Assembly: GCA_013398015.1 (NCBI GenBank)
Contig: VZRR01010901.1
Location: 400,460 to 464,459, forward strand
DNA: 64,000 nucleotides
Origin: Oreocharis arfaki
Lineage: Eukaryota; Chordata; Aves; Passeriformes; Paramythiidae
Direction of reading: 5' to 3'
Each line of letters begins with the position of its first letter. The stretch's first letter is position 1. The position numbers and the translations under genes are program-made. The notes below the pieces were generated by a model. The model did no database searches, was not told where the DNA came from, and saw only the letters and a program-made list of their open reading frames with translations. This document shows positions 14,391 to 25,290 of the stretch, piece after piece.

Positions 14391-14405
14391 ATAATAATAA
14401 TAATA
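14391..14405 (+). repeat. (ATA)n microsatellite
   Basis: Five uninterrupted ATA units are visible directly. Confidence 0.8.
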
Positions 14406-14715
14406 GTCCTAATAAAATATTCTCTGCACTACTGTAAAAATCATGTATTTTTTGCAGAGAAGGTGTATGACTGCACAAGCTAAAGAAATTGGATGTGTAT
14501 TTTATTGCCTGATAGTCAGTGGCTTTTCCAAAGCTTATAAGCAAGCTTGGTGTATAATGCCTTTGGGATCCCTATGTCGGTAACAGTGTTTGCTACTAGC
14601 ACCTCAGTCTTTGTGTTTTGGTAGCACTGGTGGTCTGAAGATTTACAGGGAGGGGTGTTATGTTTTACCAATCAAGTGATACACCTACAGAGAATCTCTG
14701 AGAAGCAGTAAACTT

Positions 14716-14733
14716 GGGGGGGGGAGGGGAGGG
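14716..14733 (+). repeat. G-rich tract (G-quadruplex-capable)
   Basis: Nine G, then A, four G, A, three G, followed by an A8 run. This gives at least four G-runs of three with one-base loops, which is enough for an intramolecular quadruplex on the plus strand. The context is non-coding. Confidence 0.7.
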
Positions 14734-17282
14734 AAAAAAAAGCAGTGGAGAGTAATTATGATATGAGCACTTTCAGAAATTGTCTCCTAAGACCACTTTG
14801 GTGCAGTTGGTAAACGCTTGGGGGACAAGAACATGAACACACACGTACATGTCAGAATAAAGAGCATTGAAGCTGCTATTCTGCTGCTAGTTGCAGTGTA
14901 TGTCTAGGTGAGGCTGTCATGCCCTGTAACTGCATGGGGTGTGGGCACTGTCAACAGCTTTCAGGTATTCCTTTCAAAACCTGCCTCTCCTACCAACTGC
15001 TCTCTTCCAGGGACCAGGTAGCAGCTGCCTGTCTGATCACCTGAACTGGCTGCTGTTCACTCTGTCTTGAATCCCACCTCCAGGTGATCAGACTTTTGCA
15101 GAGTTTGCTGGATGCTGGATATGCCTCTCAGATTTCTTTCTTGGGTAGTAAGGTTGCATTGTGTGCTGCTGAGAAACTGGCAGGAGCCAACCTATCCTCT
15201 TAGAGAAATGCCCCTTCCAGATTTGATCTATCACATAAAAGATAACCTGGTGGGATTAATCAAGGCTCAGCTGTCTCCTTTGATCAGAGCTTCAGTTATT
15301 GATCCCTGTGCCTACACTGTACATCAATCATTCAGCTTTCACAGAAAAGAACATCGTGCACCATTCTGGTACCCTTTGGTCAGAGTGGAGGGTGTTAGCT
15401 GTCCTGGTTTTTAGCAGCATAGCTGAGAACCCACAAAAAATTGGCAGCTGTGAGCTAACACAGCAACAGCCGTCTTCAGTCTTCTAGCCTGCTCTGAGAA
15501 ATATGGGGCTAACTGGATGCTGCTGTGCATGCTGGATATGGTTAGGACTCCCAGGTGTGTGGCAGCCTTGGGTAAATATGAAATATTCTACTGGATTTAC
15601 CTGGGGAACAGTTGAAGCGTGGAAATGCTGCACCGAATCAATGTCTGATACTCACAAATTCAGGAACTGTGTTGCTTTCTTAGTCTTCCTCTCTGGAAAG
15701 ATATTTCAGAAAATATCTGAAAAATATTTTTGCATAGCTATTACTTCTTATAAAAGAAGACTTTATTGTAAGGAAGGCACCTGCTGCCAGTCACACAAGC
15801 TAAATAACATTTTAACATTCACTGTTCAAAATTGAATTACCTGAGGAAGAAGAGGATTTTTTAAATTCGTTTTCTGTTGAATGATGCGTGTGTGATTCCA
15901 TTTAGAAAAGTTAGAAAGCCGAACATTTATGTTACTGTCTTGTTATGATTATATTTGGTCCTCCATTTCCTCCCAATTTGTGTTCCCAGGAACTAGGAGC
16001 AGTTACGTGAATGTGGTCACATGGGAGATTATGATATTGTTCAGTAGGTGCTATCATATTCCTTATTTGTATATATATTGTTACAGAGTTTGGTGACATT
16101 TTAGCTCCTGATGTGGGAAAGTGAAATAAAAAGAGAGGATCAGAAAATAAATGATGGAGAGGGGAAAAAATCAAGCTCTGATCGAAGAAAGAATATAAGG
16201 AGAGCATCTACAAGAATTTCTGGAAGAAACCCTTGATTTGATGCATTTCACATTATCTGACAAATAGCATATAAAAAGAAGCCAAAATTAAAGGTAGATA
16301 CATGTGAGGTGGGCTGCAGTACTGAATTCAAAACGTTGGCAATTTCTGTTGTTGATTTGACATTTGATTGTTGCAGGGGATTTGGTGTTTCTGTTGCAAG
16401 TAGAATTAAGCTTTCCTGTGAACAGCATATACAACACTGCCACATGCCCTCCAACTTCATTGATGGACAATGTTTTGTACCCAAAATGAATGCCTTTAAT
16501 ATTACAAGCACATTCACTTTCAATAGTTGTGCCTCTTTTTGGCAGTACATTCAGATGTAGATTAAATAGCTGTGTTGTAGGGTCTTGAGTTCACGAAGGA
16601 AGGCAGTTGTGAGCCAGAGCAACACTAGCACAGCATCATTTTTTGGCAGTGGCTCAGAGCAAATGCTTAGGAAATAGTAAAAGAAATAAGACATACAGGG
16701 ATAATTGGGTGTTCTGACTGCTTAGAATCCAACAAGCAAAATGACTACGTCAGTGCAAGCCCAAAGTAGAGGCTCAGAGATACTGCTTTCAGTTTTCCTC
16801 TTTGAAACAGGATTAAGTGCAAATATCACACTTTCAGCTTTTCCACATGAGCAATCTGGATTTGCATCAGTGCAGTTCTATCCCTCTGCCTCCCAAGTGG
16901 GGCTGATTCTGTAAGCATCTCCCCTGTGAAGTGGGTAAGACTTCTGTTCCAGGCATGATGCTGCAATGACATGAACATAAATTAAGCCTGAAGTTAGCAA
17001 CTGTCCTGCACTGTGATTGCAGACCTGGCTCATGGTAGCTGCACGGCTGTTTGTTCTTCTCCTGCCTGTGCATTTTGGATGGATGGTGATGATAACTATT
17101 TAGGATTACTAGCTCTCGAAGCTGCTGAGGAAGAGGAAAGAAATGAATGTTTGTGGGTGTCTTTTCAAGTTTGGTTTCTGTCTGCATGTGAGTGCAAAAG
17201 GTTTTTCAGGCACTTGGCTTGAGATCTAAGCTAGAAATGCATCTCCTCTTTAGTAATCTTTTCCTTTCCCTTCCTTCTGCAG

Positions 17283-17331
17283 CCGCACCGGAGTGGTGCT
17301 GCAAAGTGGCAGCAGCTATTTCAGCTGTCAG
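17283..17331 (+). other. Exon-like 49-nt segment (possible non-coding or 5'UTR exon)
   Basis: A strong pyrimidine tract and acceptor (CCTTTCCCTTCCTTCTGCAG, ending at 17282) is followed by 49 bases containing two CpGs, then a good donor (CAG|GTAATT) at 17332. All three frames are open, so coding status cannot be judged. It could be a 5' exon of a lncRNA or of the downstream tetraspanin transcript. It could also be chance, because such pairs occur in long non-coding stretches. Confidence 0.25.
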
Positions 17332-17797
17332 GTAATTCTTCTCACTTTCTGTTGAAGCAGGATCCACAGCCTGGCTGTACTTCTTGAAGAGTGACAGAAA
17401 GACCTGAAGATGCCTCTGAGTTTCTGCATTATAACTGCTATTTATAATAATTTGATGTTCTCCCTGAAAATTGAAACTATAAAGTTGATGAATTGGTTTC
17501 AGATTCTTTTTTTTGTTGGTCTTCAGTTGCATGGACTGTTTAACACCAGTGATGGATAGTTTCATTATCGTTCTTGTCCTATAAGCATATAGGATCTTTA
17601 TGAAAAAGTGATTTAGGATTTCTTCATGTTGCCTGAAAATGTCATAAAAGATGCCTTGCATGGTGCTAATCCTCAAACATGAGATGAGTAGTATGATTTT
17701 TCTGGTGGAACAAAAACTTTAAAACTTCTTGGAATTTGACACCCTAAATTGCTACTTTTTTAATGTATTTCCTCTCCATCCTACTTTCTCTTATATT

Positions 17798-17833
17798 AAA
17801 TTGTCATGGAGACATGGAAATTGTCATGGAGAC
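17798..17833 (+). repeat. Two-copy 20-bp-period direct repeat
   Basis: AAATTGTCATGGAGAC occurs at 17798-17813 and again at 17818-17833, separated by ATGG. It is a small local duplication in non-coding sequence. Confidence 0.85.
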
Positions 17834-20800
17834 TGCTACACTACCCTTTGTGATTTCTTTTTTTTGTGTACTGTTTGTGTGCTTCATGTAGGGTTTTTTC
17901 CCTTTTTCTATTTGACCATTGAGTCTGAGCCAGGCATAAAATTGAGTACAGAAGGGGAAAGATTGTCTTTCGAAGTGGCAAATATTTAAATAACTGTTGT
18001 AAACTCTTCATTTAGAAACAAATCAGCAAATGTTGAGGCCCTCACAGATGGCCTGATATTGCTGCTCCCTTTTTCAGACACTCCTCTGACTATCCCTCAA
18101 CATTGCTCTATGAACCAGTGAGTTCAGCTGGGAGAATGGAGAATAATTTCCTGTCTGGTGTTAGCAGTCTCCGAAGCAGCCAGGTTAAAAATTCATGGAG
18201 GTTATCTTGACTATTCACCCTCTGGTTTTCAAAAAGCTTGAAGTTTGCTGAATAAGGTATTAAAAGCAGGAGGTATTATCAGACAGCCTCAGGTTTGCAT
18301 TAGTGTATGGTTTTTCCTTCCTTTTGAATTCTATTTGGAAGTGTGAAAGGAGAAGTTTAAATATTCTTCTGAGAAGGAATGGGTTTTATACCAGTCTTTT
18401 TCACTTTCTCTTATTCGTGAGAGTCAATAATTCGAGGCACTGTCCTTGAACTGGTAATAATTTAACAGGTAGGAAATAGGTACTTCCTAATTCTTAGGTG
18501 AAAAGTGATAAAAACTGTGAAGTTACTTGCATAGGGGTTTTGTTAGCTAGACTTATTCTCTCCTGGCTTTTTGTACCTGATAGAGTTTCTGGTGCTCACT
18601 GCAGATGAAAGGGACTTCTGGAGAGTCAGCTCATTGCAGAAATAGCAGAAGGCTGTTCACTGAGAATAATCTCTCACAGAGACATTAATTCACAGCAACG
18701 GCATTTCTTCTGCTTTATTTCCCCCAGTGCTGCATTAAAGTGGCTCAGCCTTCTGGATGTTACAAGCTTGTATTGCTCCTTTAACCTTCTCTGAGCTTTA
18801 GGTCATTGATGTCAGATCTGGCCCACTTTAAGGTAGGTTTCATATTCTTTTGCACACTCTAATTGTAGCTTTCTTGTTCCCCAAGTGGTGTCCTCCATTG
18901 CTGTTTTCCTTGCACTCTCCACCCACGCTTTCTCAATAGTCTCTCTGTGAGTATGAAACAGCAAAGGGTGGATTCCCAGTACAAGGTCTTGCTTAAAAGG
19001 CACAGATCCTTCAGAGTTGCAGAATCAGTGTGTGTGGCGCTAGAGACAGTCAGTTGTGAGTGACGTGAAATAATCCTGTAATTATTCCATTACTTTGCAT
19101 AAATGGAATATCTCCAGAATGCCAGCTGCACCAGCTTTGGGTGAAGAAATTTGTCTCTAAATTACACAAAGTGTTAAGGTTACTCTGTGTCTAAGTGTGT
19201 GCTGTAGCTGCCATTGCAGCTGCCTTTCGAAGGGGCCTTGCAGAGGGGTTGCTGCCCCGAAACTCTCAGGGAAGCTTGGTTAATTATGGCATTTGTTGCT
19301 TGTTGGTGACCATAACTGTCTTCCTATGAACTTGGCAGTCTCACCCTTTGCACACCTATTTTTTATATTGTCCTTGAAACTCCAGATGGCAGGGACCATA
19401 TTCTGTGATGTGATGCTGTTGATTCTTAGCTCAACCTTCACGTGTTTCCACAGGTTAAGAACTAATAAGTGACTGTAGTCAGTAGATCTGTTAGTCTTGC
19501 CTTGATCCTCTTGAATTTTAACCAAATGTTTCTGAGAAATGCCTACAGTGACTTTTCATTGCCTAAAGCAAATTATGAGGAAGTTAACTGAGTGAATCTG
19601 CTGGTTCTCAGATATTTGGACCTCTTATATATGTCCAGCTATGCACTTGTGGACTGTTCGCTGCTGAAGTGATTATATAATGTGTTGATAATAGCTGATT
19701 ATGTTAAAAAACAGTTAGGTTTTTTTTAATTGTTATTTATGCCTCCCGTATTTTTTATTTTTGAAGTACACTTGTAGAGTCCTGTAGGCTCAAGGCAGCA
19801 GAGTTGTGAAGTTTCAGGTGGTCAGTATTCTCTGTATATTGAAAAGTTAGGTCAGGTGTCTTCCTCTGGTTTATTGCTAATTATTTATTTCAAACAATTC
19901 TGTGTTTCTGAATATTCTATATAAAAAGCCATTTTTGTCTGTTTTGTGAATTTTTTGGGATTGCCTGACCTTGTGATTTTTCTTAAAGCACATTGTGATT
20001 TTGTTTGATACGTAGTGATTTTTGTATGTGTCTGCAGCCTGTCAGCTGAAGATGTGAGCACATATTTGTTAAATGCAGGCTGGGGTTGGTGCAATACAAG
20101 ACAAACCATATAGACAGTCATTGCTCTGAGCTAATCTTATCTCCTGGAGCAAAGCATTTCTGAGGAATTTCTAATTTTGACAACTGGGATCAAATGTCTG
20201 ACTTCTGAGGACTGACAATAATGCCAGGGGCTGAGCTGCTTTGTCCTGTTGGTAGCAACTGCGCAGTTAAAAACCCCACTAAATGCCAGGGAACCATGCA
20301 TCTTAGCTGGTTAGGTTCAGGGTGTGTGTGTGTGCAGGGTCAGGCATCAGCTTCAGCAGTCTTTATGGGGCAGAAATGCTGTGGCTGCTCAGGGGTAAAA
20401 ATAGTTCAGGGTTTTCAATGGCTGCATTCCATGGCTGGAGCCTGGAATCATGAATCAGGGCTCAGCTCTCGGTCTGTGCGAGACCAACTGCGAGAGCGGG
20501 GCAGACGCCCAGGAGGGGAGCAGCTGGCTGAGATGAGTCCGAGCCCAGCTCCGCTGATACTCTGGGAAGGACCTGTGTTGCTTGTACACTCCCCGCCAGG
20601 TATCGTGCCTTCATATTTTGATTTCCAGTAGGAGTGTAGTTACTTGAGTGTGAATAATTAAAAATCCACTGAGCCGTGCAAAATTTGCCACTCAACCAAA
20701 GGCGACTTTTCAAAAGTGCCTGTTCTGGGCGAGTTCAGCTTCACAGAGACTTGTAGCTTCACACCATACAAGCTTCCAGAGACCTGGAGTTACATATTGT

Positions 20801-21447
20801 GGTTGGAAGGGCGTGCTGCTCATTCCCACCTGAGCACTGTTTTGTGCGAATGTTTGTCCTTGATTATTGCGTGGCTTTTTTTTTTTTTTCCCCAGAAGTT
20901 TTCCAGCCTGGAAATTCCTGGGAATTTAGATACATAAATGGTAGTCCTTTAAAACCCTTCTGCAAGTGTGCTTTTTAAAATTGTACACGAAACATGGCTG
21001 CTTAGCTCAGATCTCTTTAAAGCTTCATGAGATCTTTGCAGGTTTAAATTGCATTTTGACAGAATTCAAATTATTATTTTCAGTGGTTTAAAATGTGGCA
21101 TAACTTCATGATTTTGTACTTACAGTCAGGACTTTGTGTTGAAAGTGTTACTTTAAAACTACCAAACTTTTTGTGACCAACTTTAGTTTTGAAAGGGGTA
21201 AACAAAACCCTGGTTTGTTTTGGGGTTTTTTTTTCTGTCCCTGAGACATTTCAAATATGTTTTGCTCCAGGCTATTGCTAGTAGGACCTTGAGAAATAGA
21301 TGTTCCTGCAGATTTTGGCGTGCCCTGTGAGTTGAATAACCGTGTGATCCTCCTTCCAGAGCGAGCTGCTAGATTTCGTGCTGCTGGAAGCAGCCGTGCC
21401 AGCTGTGTGTGCAGATTGTCCATTCCTTTAGTGCCCGGGGCAAAACG

Positions 21448-21455
21448 ATGCAAAT
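21448..21455 (+). promoter_or_regulatory. Perfect octamer motif ATGCAAAT
   Basis: An exact POU-factor (OCT1/OCT2-type) octamer lies 27 bases upstream of the ATG of the short frame at 21483 and inside a locally CpG-enriched stretch. Single octamers occur by chance, so function is only a possibility. Confidence 0.3.
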
Positions 21456-21482
21456 CCACACACGGTAACCTCGCAGTCGGCC

Positions 21483-21638
21483 ATGGCGCTCAAGTGCATT
21501 CTTCTGTTCACTTTCTGGGCCCTGGGATGCAGCCACACACACTTGTCTGACACTCTGTGTATCTGCTCTTGCTACCCCTGCGTGCCTGGAAGCAGTGGCA
21601 GGCACCTGCCTTCTGCTTTGCTGGCACTTTCCGTGTGA
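21483..21638 (+). CDS. Hypothetical 51-residue small ORF with signal-peptide-like start
   Basis: A 51-codon frame starts at GGCCATGG (G at +4, G at -3) and ends with TGA at 21636-21638. The protein begins MALKCILLFTFWALGC, which has a basic residue then a hydrophobic run as in a secretory signal peptide. It continues cysteine-rich, with six Cys in all at residues 5, 16, 26, 28, 30 and 33. I recognise no family. It lies in a CpG-enriched patch with a perfect octamer just upstream. It may equally be a chance frame, because no canonical TATA box or poly(A) signal is clear. A GT-type donor within it (after TCTGT) would allow it to be a signal-peptide exon of a larger gene. Confidence 0.15.
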   Translation: MALKCILLFTFWALGCSHTHLSDTLCICSCYPCVPGSSGRHLPSALLALSV

Positions 21639-22084
21639 CACGGGCACCTGCAGCTGTGCTGTGCCCACGTACTGCTGGACGGGCCTCTGTTAGCTTAGCA
21701 TGGAGCTGGGGACTGGTGGTCTTGCTTTAGCAATCCAATTGCCAAAGCTATTGGTGACTTATTTTTTTCCTTTCTAGTGTGGTGGCACAGCTTATTTTCC
21801 TGAATGTTGCTGATACTCAGAGTAGAGGATACTATTTTCTCATGCACTCCCACATTGTGAGGCTGATCTGTAACATAACCGAAGTGAATTTGGGACATCT
21901 CACTTGGAATAACAGCTTTGTAAAGTGAGAAGCATATTGCTCTAAGATGAAGAGCAAAACTGAGTAAGTCAAAGTAGCTCCATGCTGTAAGCTAAGTTAG
22001 TGAGGTGTTAGGTTCAGTTATAGGATGATTAACAAACATAAGGAGTTCAAAAATCTCTCTTGTTTTATTTTACTTGACACGTCT
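21639..22084. other. Non-genic stretch
   Basis: No gene or clear repeat was seen. Confidence 0.45.
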
Positions 22085-22260
22085 TAGCGTGGAAAGCACT
22101 GGGCTTGGGTGCAGGACCTAGATTCTGTTGCAGGCTTGCTGATGGAATTCAGTCACCTAATCTTCTTGCTTTTCAGTTCCCAGTCTGTATAATGAGGATG
22201 AATTTATAACAGAGGTGTCATGGGAATAAAATGTATTTATCGGGAATGTAAATGCTAATG
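22085..22260 (-). repeat. MIR-type SINE, minus strand
   Basis: In plus-strand reading the order is GGGCTTGGGTGCAGGACCTAG, then CAGTCACCTAATCTTCTTGC, then TTTTCAGTTCCCAGTCTGTA, then ATAATGAGGATGAAT, then a GTGTCATGGGAATAAAATG block. This is the reverse complement of MIR along almost its full length (TGTGACCTTGGGCAAGTCAC, then TTTCCTCATCTGTAAAATGG). It is diverged but collinear. Confidence 0.75.
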
Positions 22261-23639
22261 CCATCTTTGCCCCTTCAGAGCTGCCCAAATGAACAGCCAG
22301 TGCACCACTTTTGGGAGGCCCGTTCCACTTCTGAAACAGGAGCTTTGTGTTCTTCTCAACAAAGCCCTTTTGAAGAGGGTGAATATGGACTGTGGGTAGT
22401 TAAAAATATATTCCAAGAGTTGTATAAAGTCTGAGGACAAGAACAAATGCTTTAGTGCTGGCTACACGTGTTCTGTGTGCTGGCCTTGCTGTATGCTCCC
22501 CTTTTGGGGAGGTTCAGTAAGAGTTGGAAATATGTTGCGGGGCCTAGGTTAGCCCTCAGCACTGCACAAAAATAGTTGAATGGGTATTTTAAAGAAGTGA
22601 CACAGCAAAACTGTTGGTATAATTGTACCAATAGCAGAGCTGCCTAAAATAACAAGAACATGAGAAAGTATTTTCTAACCGCAGCACTTTATTTAACGCT
22701 ATTTTTGCCTACTGTGGATAAAGCAATGAGAGGTATCTCAAATATTCATTCAGTGGTCCGAGATATTATGTACTCTTTGTGTTAGGAATTACAACACTTC
22801 CAACTATTTGCCAGAGTTGTTAGATAAGGTGAATAACTGAAGATTTGGATGTTTGCCCAAGCTGTCTGGGTTTAATTATCCTGTGAAACCTCATTAGAGA
22901 TTAGCTGCACCTGTGATATTAAGAAGGAACTATTTTGAAGGTATTTCAGACCCTGATTCATAGCTCAATTTAAAAAATACTCTTTTAGAATTTGAAAGTT
23001 TTTTCACCCCCGTGTACTTTGTTACAGCTACTGTTCAGTCCTGATCTGACTTTTTGAGGGGGCAAGAAAGAATGAAGATGCATTTGGTTGCCAAAATGAC
23101 ATTGACAAACTGGAGATACAGCCTGAAATAAATGGATAAATGCAATATATTTCACTTCAAAAATAATCAACTGCACAAATACAAATAGGCCTACAAAGAG
23201 AAGATACGGAGTTTATTGTGATTCACAAGGTGAATTTAAGTCCCAAATGCTGTGTTGCTTCAAAAGGCAAAGCCATCTTGCAATGCAAAACCAAAACATA
23301 TCACTTGTGAGACCTGTGAAATCATCCATCTCCTTGGCCCTAAGTATAGTCTCAGCTGGGGTATAGTTCAGATTTTGGGAGCTACAGTTGAAAGGTAGGG
23401 ATCAACTGGACAATTTGATCTGAGTGCAGTGGGAATGATGGAGGTCAAAAAATCTAAGGCAATGATTTCATGAATTGGAGTTCTTTGGTTAAAAAGAGAT
23501 GGCTAAGGATATTTAACAACTTTTTGCAAATGTGTGAATGGCTGCTGGAAAGAGGAAGGGAATATCTCTTCTTTGTAGGTGTAGGGTAAGAAGTAATATG
23601 CTTCAGTCACAGAATAGAAGATTCAGGTTTGTTAAATGA
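22261..23639. other. Gene-free stretch
   Basis: AT-rich and without coding signal or recognised repeats. Confidence 0.45.
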
Positions 23640-23870
23640 TGAAGTATTTGTCTGGGGTGACCTAGGCATGACCTGTTCTCCTGTCATCCGTGTGGTCTTT
23701 TCAAGTCTTTCCCAATTCTATGATTATAGAATCATAGAATTCTATCAGTTCTATGGTTCTATAATCCTGCATGATTGTATGCTTTGAGTTGGAAACTAAT
23801 GTCCTTAATCCTCTGCAGCAGACACTGAGCTCAGTGTCTCCCAGAGAACCTGTTCCTGCAACTGTGGCTG
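23640..23870. mobile_element. Two degraded CR1 3' ends, tail to tail
   Basis: The left part (to ~23725) resembles an old plus-strand CR1 end (GTCTTTTCAAGTCTTTCCCAATTCTATGATT). The right part starts with the reverse-complement tail (AGAATCATAGAAT) and continues TTTGAGTTGGAAACTAATGTCC, then CAGTGTCTCCCAGAG. This resembles the minus-strand CR1 copy at 24.9 kb (CAGTGTCACCCAGAG). The junction forms an 11-bp inverted repeat with a 4-base spacer (23715-23740). A perfect 20-bp palindrome lies at 23820-23839. Confidence 0.5.
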
Positions 23871-24865
23871 ATGCTCTAGGTAAGAGTGGCTGGGCAGAGG
23901 GAAGGGTTGGGTGGACACGTAACCTTTTGGAAGTCACAGACAGCATGGAGATGCGAGTCAGGGATGTTTGGTTGCCTCAGTTTCTCACCATGCAAAAGCT
24001 GTAGGACAACCACTGGAACTGCCAGGTGGTAAGGAACTGCCAGAACAGGTAAGGACTTTTTCGCACAGTTTTTGGTTAACTTCAGGAACTTACAGCTGTT
24101 GGATGTGTTTGGTGCCAAAAGCAATTAGACAGTATAATGCCAGCAGATCTGTCGAAAGCATTTAAACATAAATATGCCAGTTCTAGCTTGAGAATTTCCC
24201 AAGACACATGTTGCTGGAGGCTACATACCATGAAGGCTATTGCTAAGTTTGTGCCCTGTTCTTATACTCTTGGCACTAGCAAGTGGTGTCTGTCAGAGTT
24301 TGAAGGGAGAGCTGGGTCTAAAATTTATTGAAGGAGGGTTTTCTCTTTCTCCAGTCTGTAGTGCACAGTCTGTGGAGGCATCCACATGCCTGATAATCAG
24401 CACATCTAAAATAGCCTTTTGCCTGTCAGGAGCTGAAAAGAGCCCTGACCGGGACGACTTCTGTTTCCATCTGAGAATTATTCTGTCAGCACTCCCACTT
24501 CAGTCCGAGAAGCGCAGCAGAACAGCTGAGATGGAATGGAAAGGGGCAGCAAAAATTCATTCCCACTCACTGGGCATTCTCATGTCTTTGCTGGGAATTT
24601 CAGGGCATTTGCTTCCTACATTATTTCCAGCCAGAATTGTGCTGTGAAGTATCAAGTCTTTGCTTGTATGGCTAACTTAGGAAGCCCCATCATGAGAGAC
24701 ATTTCTGAGCACAAAGCTTGGCATGGCTTACAGAAGGAACTGCAAATAGCCATGAGGGATGTGAGCAAGGTCAGATAAAAACTACATAAATGCTGTGTGT
24801 CAGTTTTTTTCACTCATTAAATGGCCCTGTCTTTAGCAGGATGATACTATGAATGATCCTTAAAT
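23871..24865. other. Non-genic stretch with splice-like sites
   Basis: Good donor-like sites occur at 23880 (CTAG|GTAAGAG) and 24048 (ACAG|GTAAGG), the latter after a repeated GGAACTGCCAG word. No continuous coding frame or protein family was recognised. Confidence 0.35.
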
Positions 24866-25290
24866 GATTTCACGGAATCATTAGGGTTGGGAGGCATCTC
24901 TGGAGATCAGCCAGTCCAACCCCCCTGCCGAGGCAGTGTCACCCAGAGCAGGTGACACTGGAACTTTCCACGTGGGTTTTGAATATCTCCGGAGAGGGAG
25001 ACTCTACAATCACCCTGGCCAGCCTGTTCCAGCAGTCTGCCGTCTTCAGTGTAAAGATGTTCTTCCTCATGTTGAGGTGAAACTTCTTGTAGTTTAGTTT
25101 ATGGCCATTGCTTCTCATCCTCTTGCTGGGCACCACTGATAAGAGTCTGGCACCATCCTCTTGGCACCCGCCTTTGAGATATTTGTATACATTAACGAAG
25201 TCTCCTCTTAATCTTCTTTTCTCTAAACAGGCCCAGCTCCCTCAGTGTCTTCTCATAAGAGAGATATTTCAGACCTCTAATTTCTGTAGC
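24866..25290 (-). mobile_element. CR1 LINE 3' fragment, minus strand
   Basis: The text runs GGAATCATTAGGGTTGGGAGG, GTCCAACCCCCCTGCC, GGAGAGGGAGACTCTACAA, CAGCCTGTTCCAGCAG, TTCTTCCTCATGTTGAGGTG, GGGCACCACTGATAAGAGTCTGGC, CCCAGCTCCCTCAGTGTCTTC. This is the reverse complement of a CR1 3'UTR and ORF2 end. A 10-bp perfect stem (24934-24943 with 24951-24960, 7-base loop) is the conserved hairpin of this CR1 subgroup. The element is 5'-truncated at about 25290 and its left end lacks a clean ATTCTATG tail. Confidence 0.92.

Larger units (their letters stand above)
12035..17282. other. Gene-free stretch
   Basis: No supportable gene was found. It holds an (ATA)n run at 14391-14405 and a G-rich tract at 14716-14733. 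Open frames are short and without recognisable domains. Confidence 0.5.
17332..21482. other. Gene-free stretch with a small CpG cluster
   Basis: It contains an imperfect direct repeat (AAATTGTCATGGAGAC at 17798 and 17818, period 20), a (GT)6 run near 20322-20334, and CpG clusters at ~20465-20560 and ~21340-21500. No domain-bearing open frame was seen. Confidence 0.45.
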
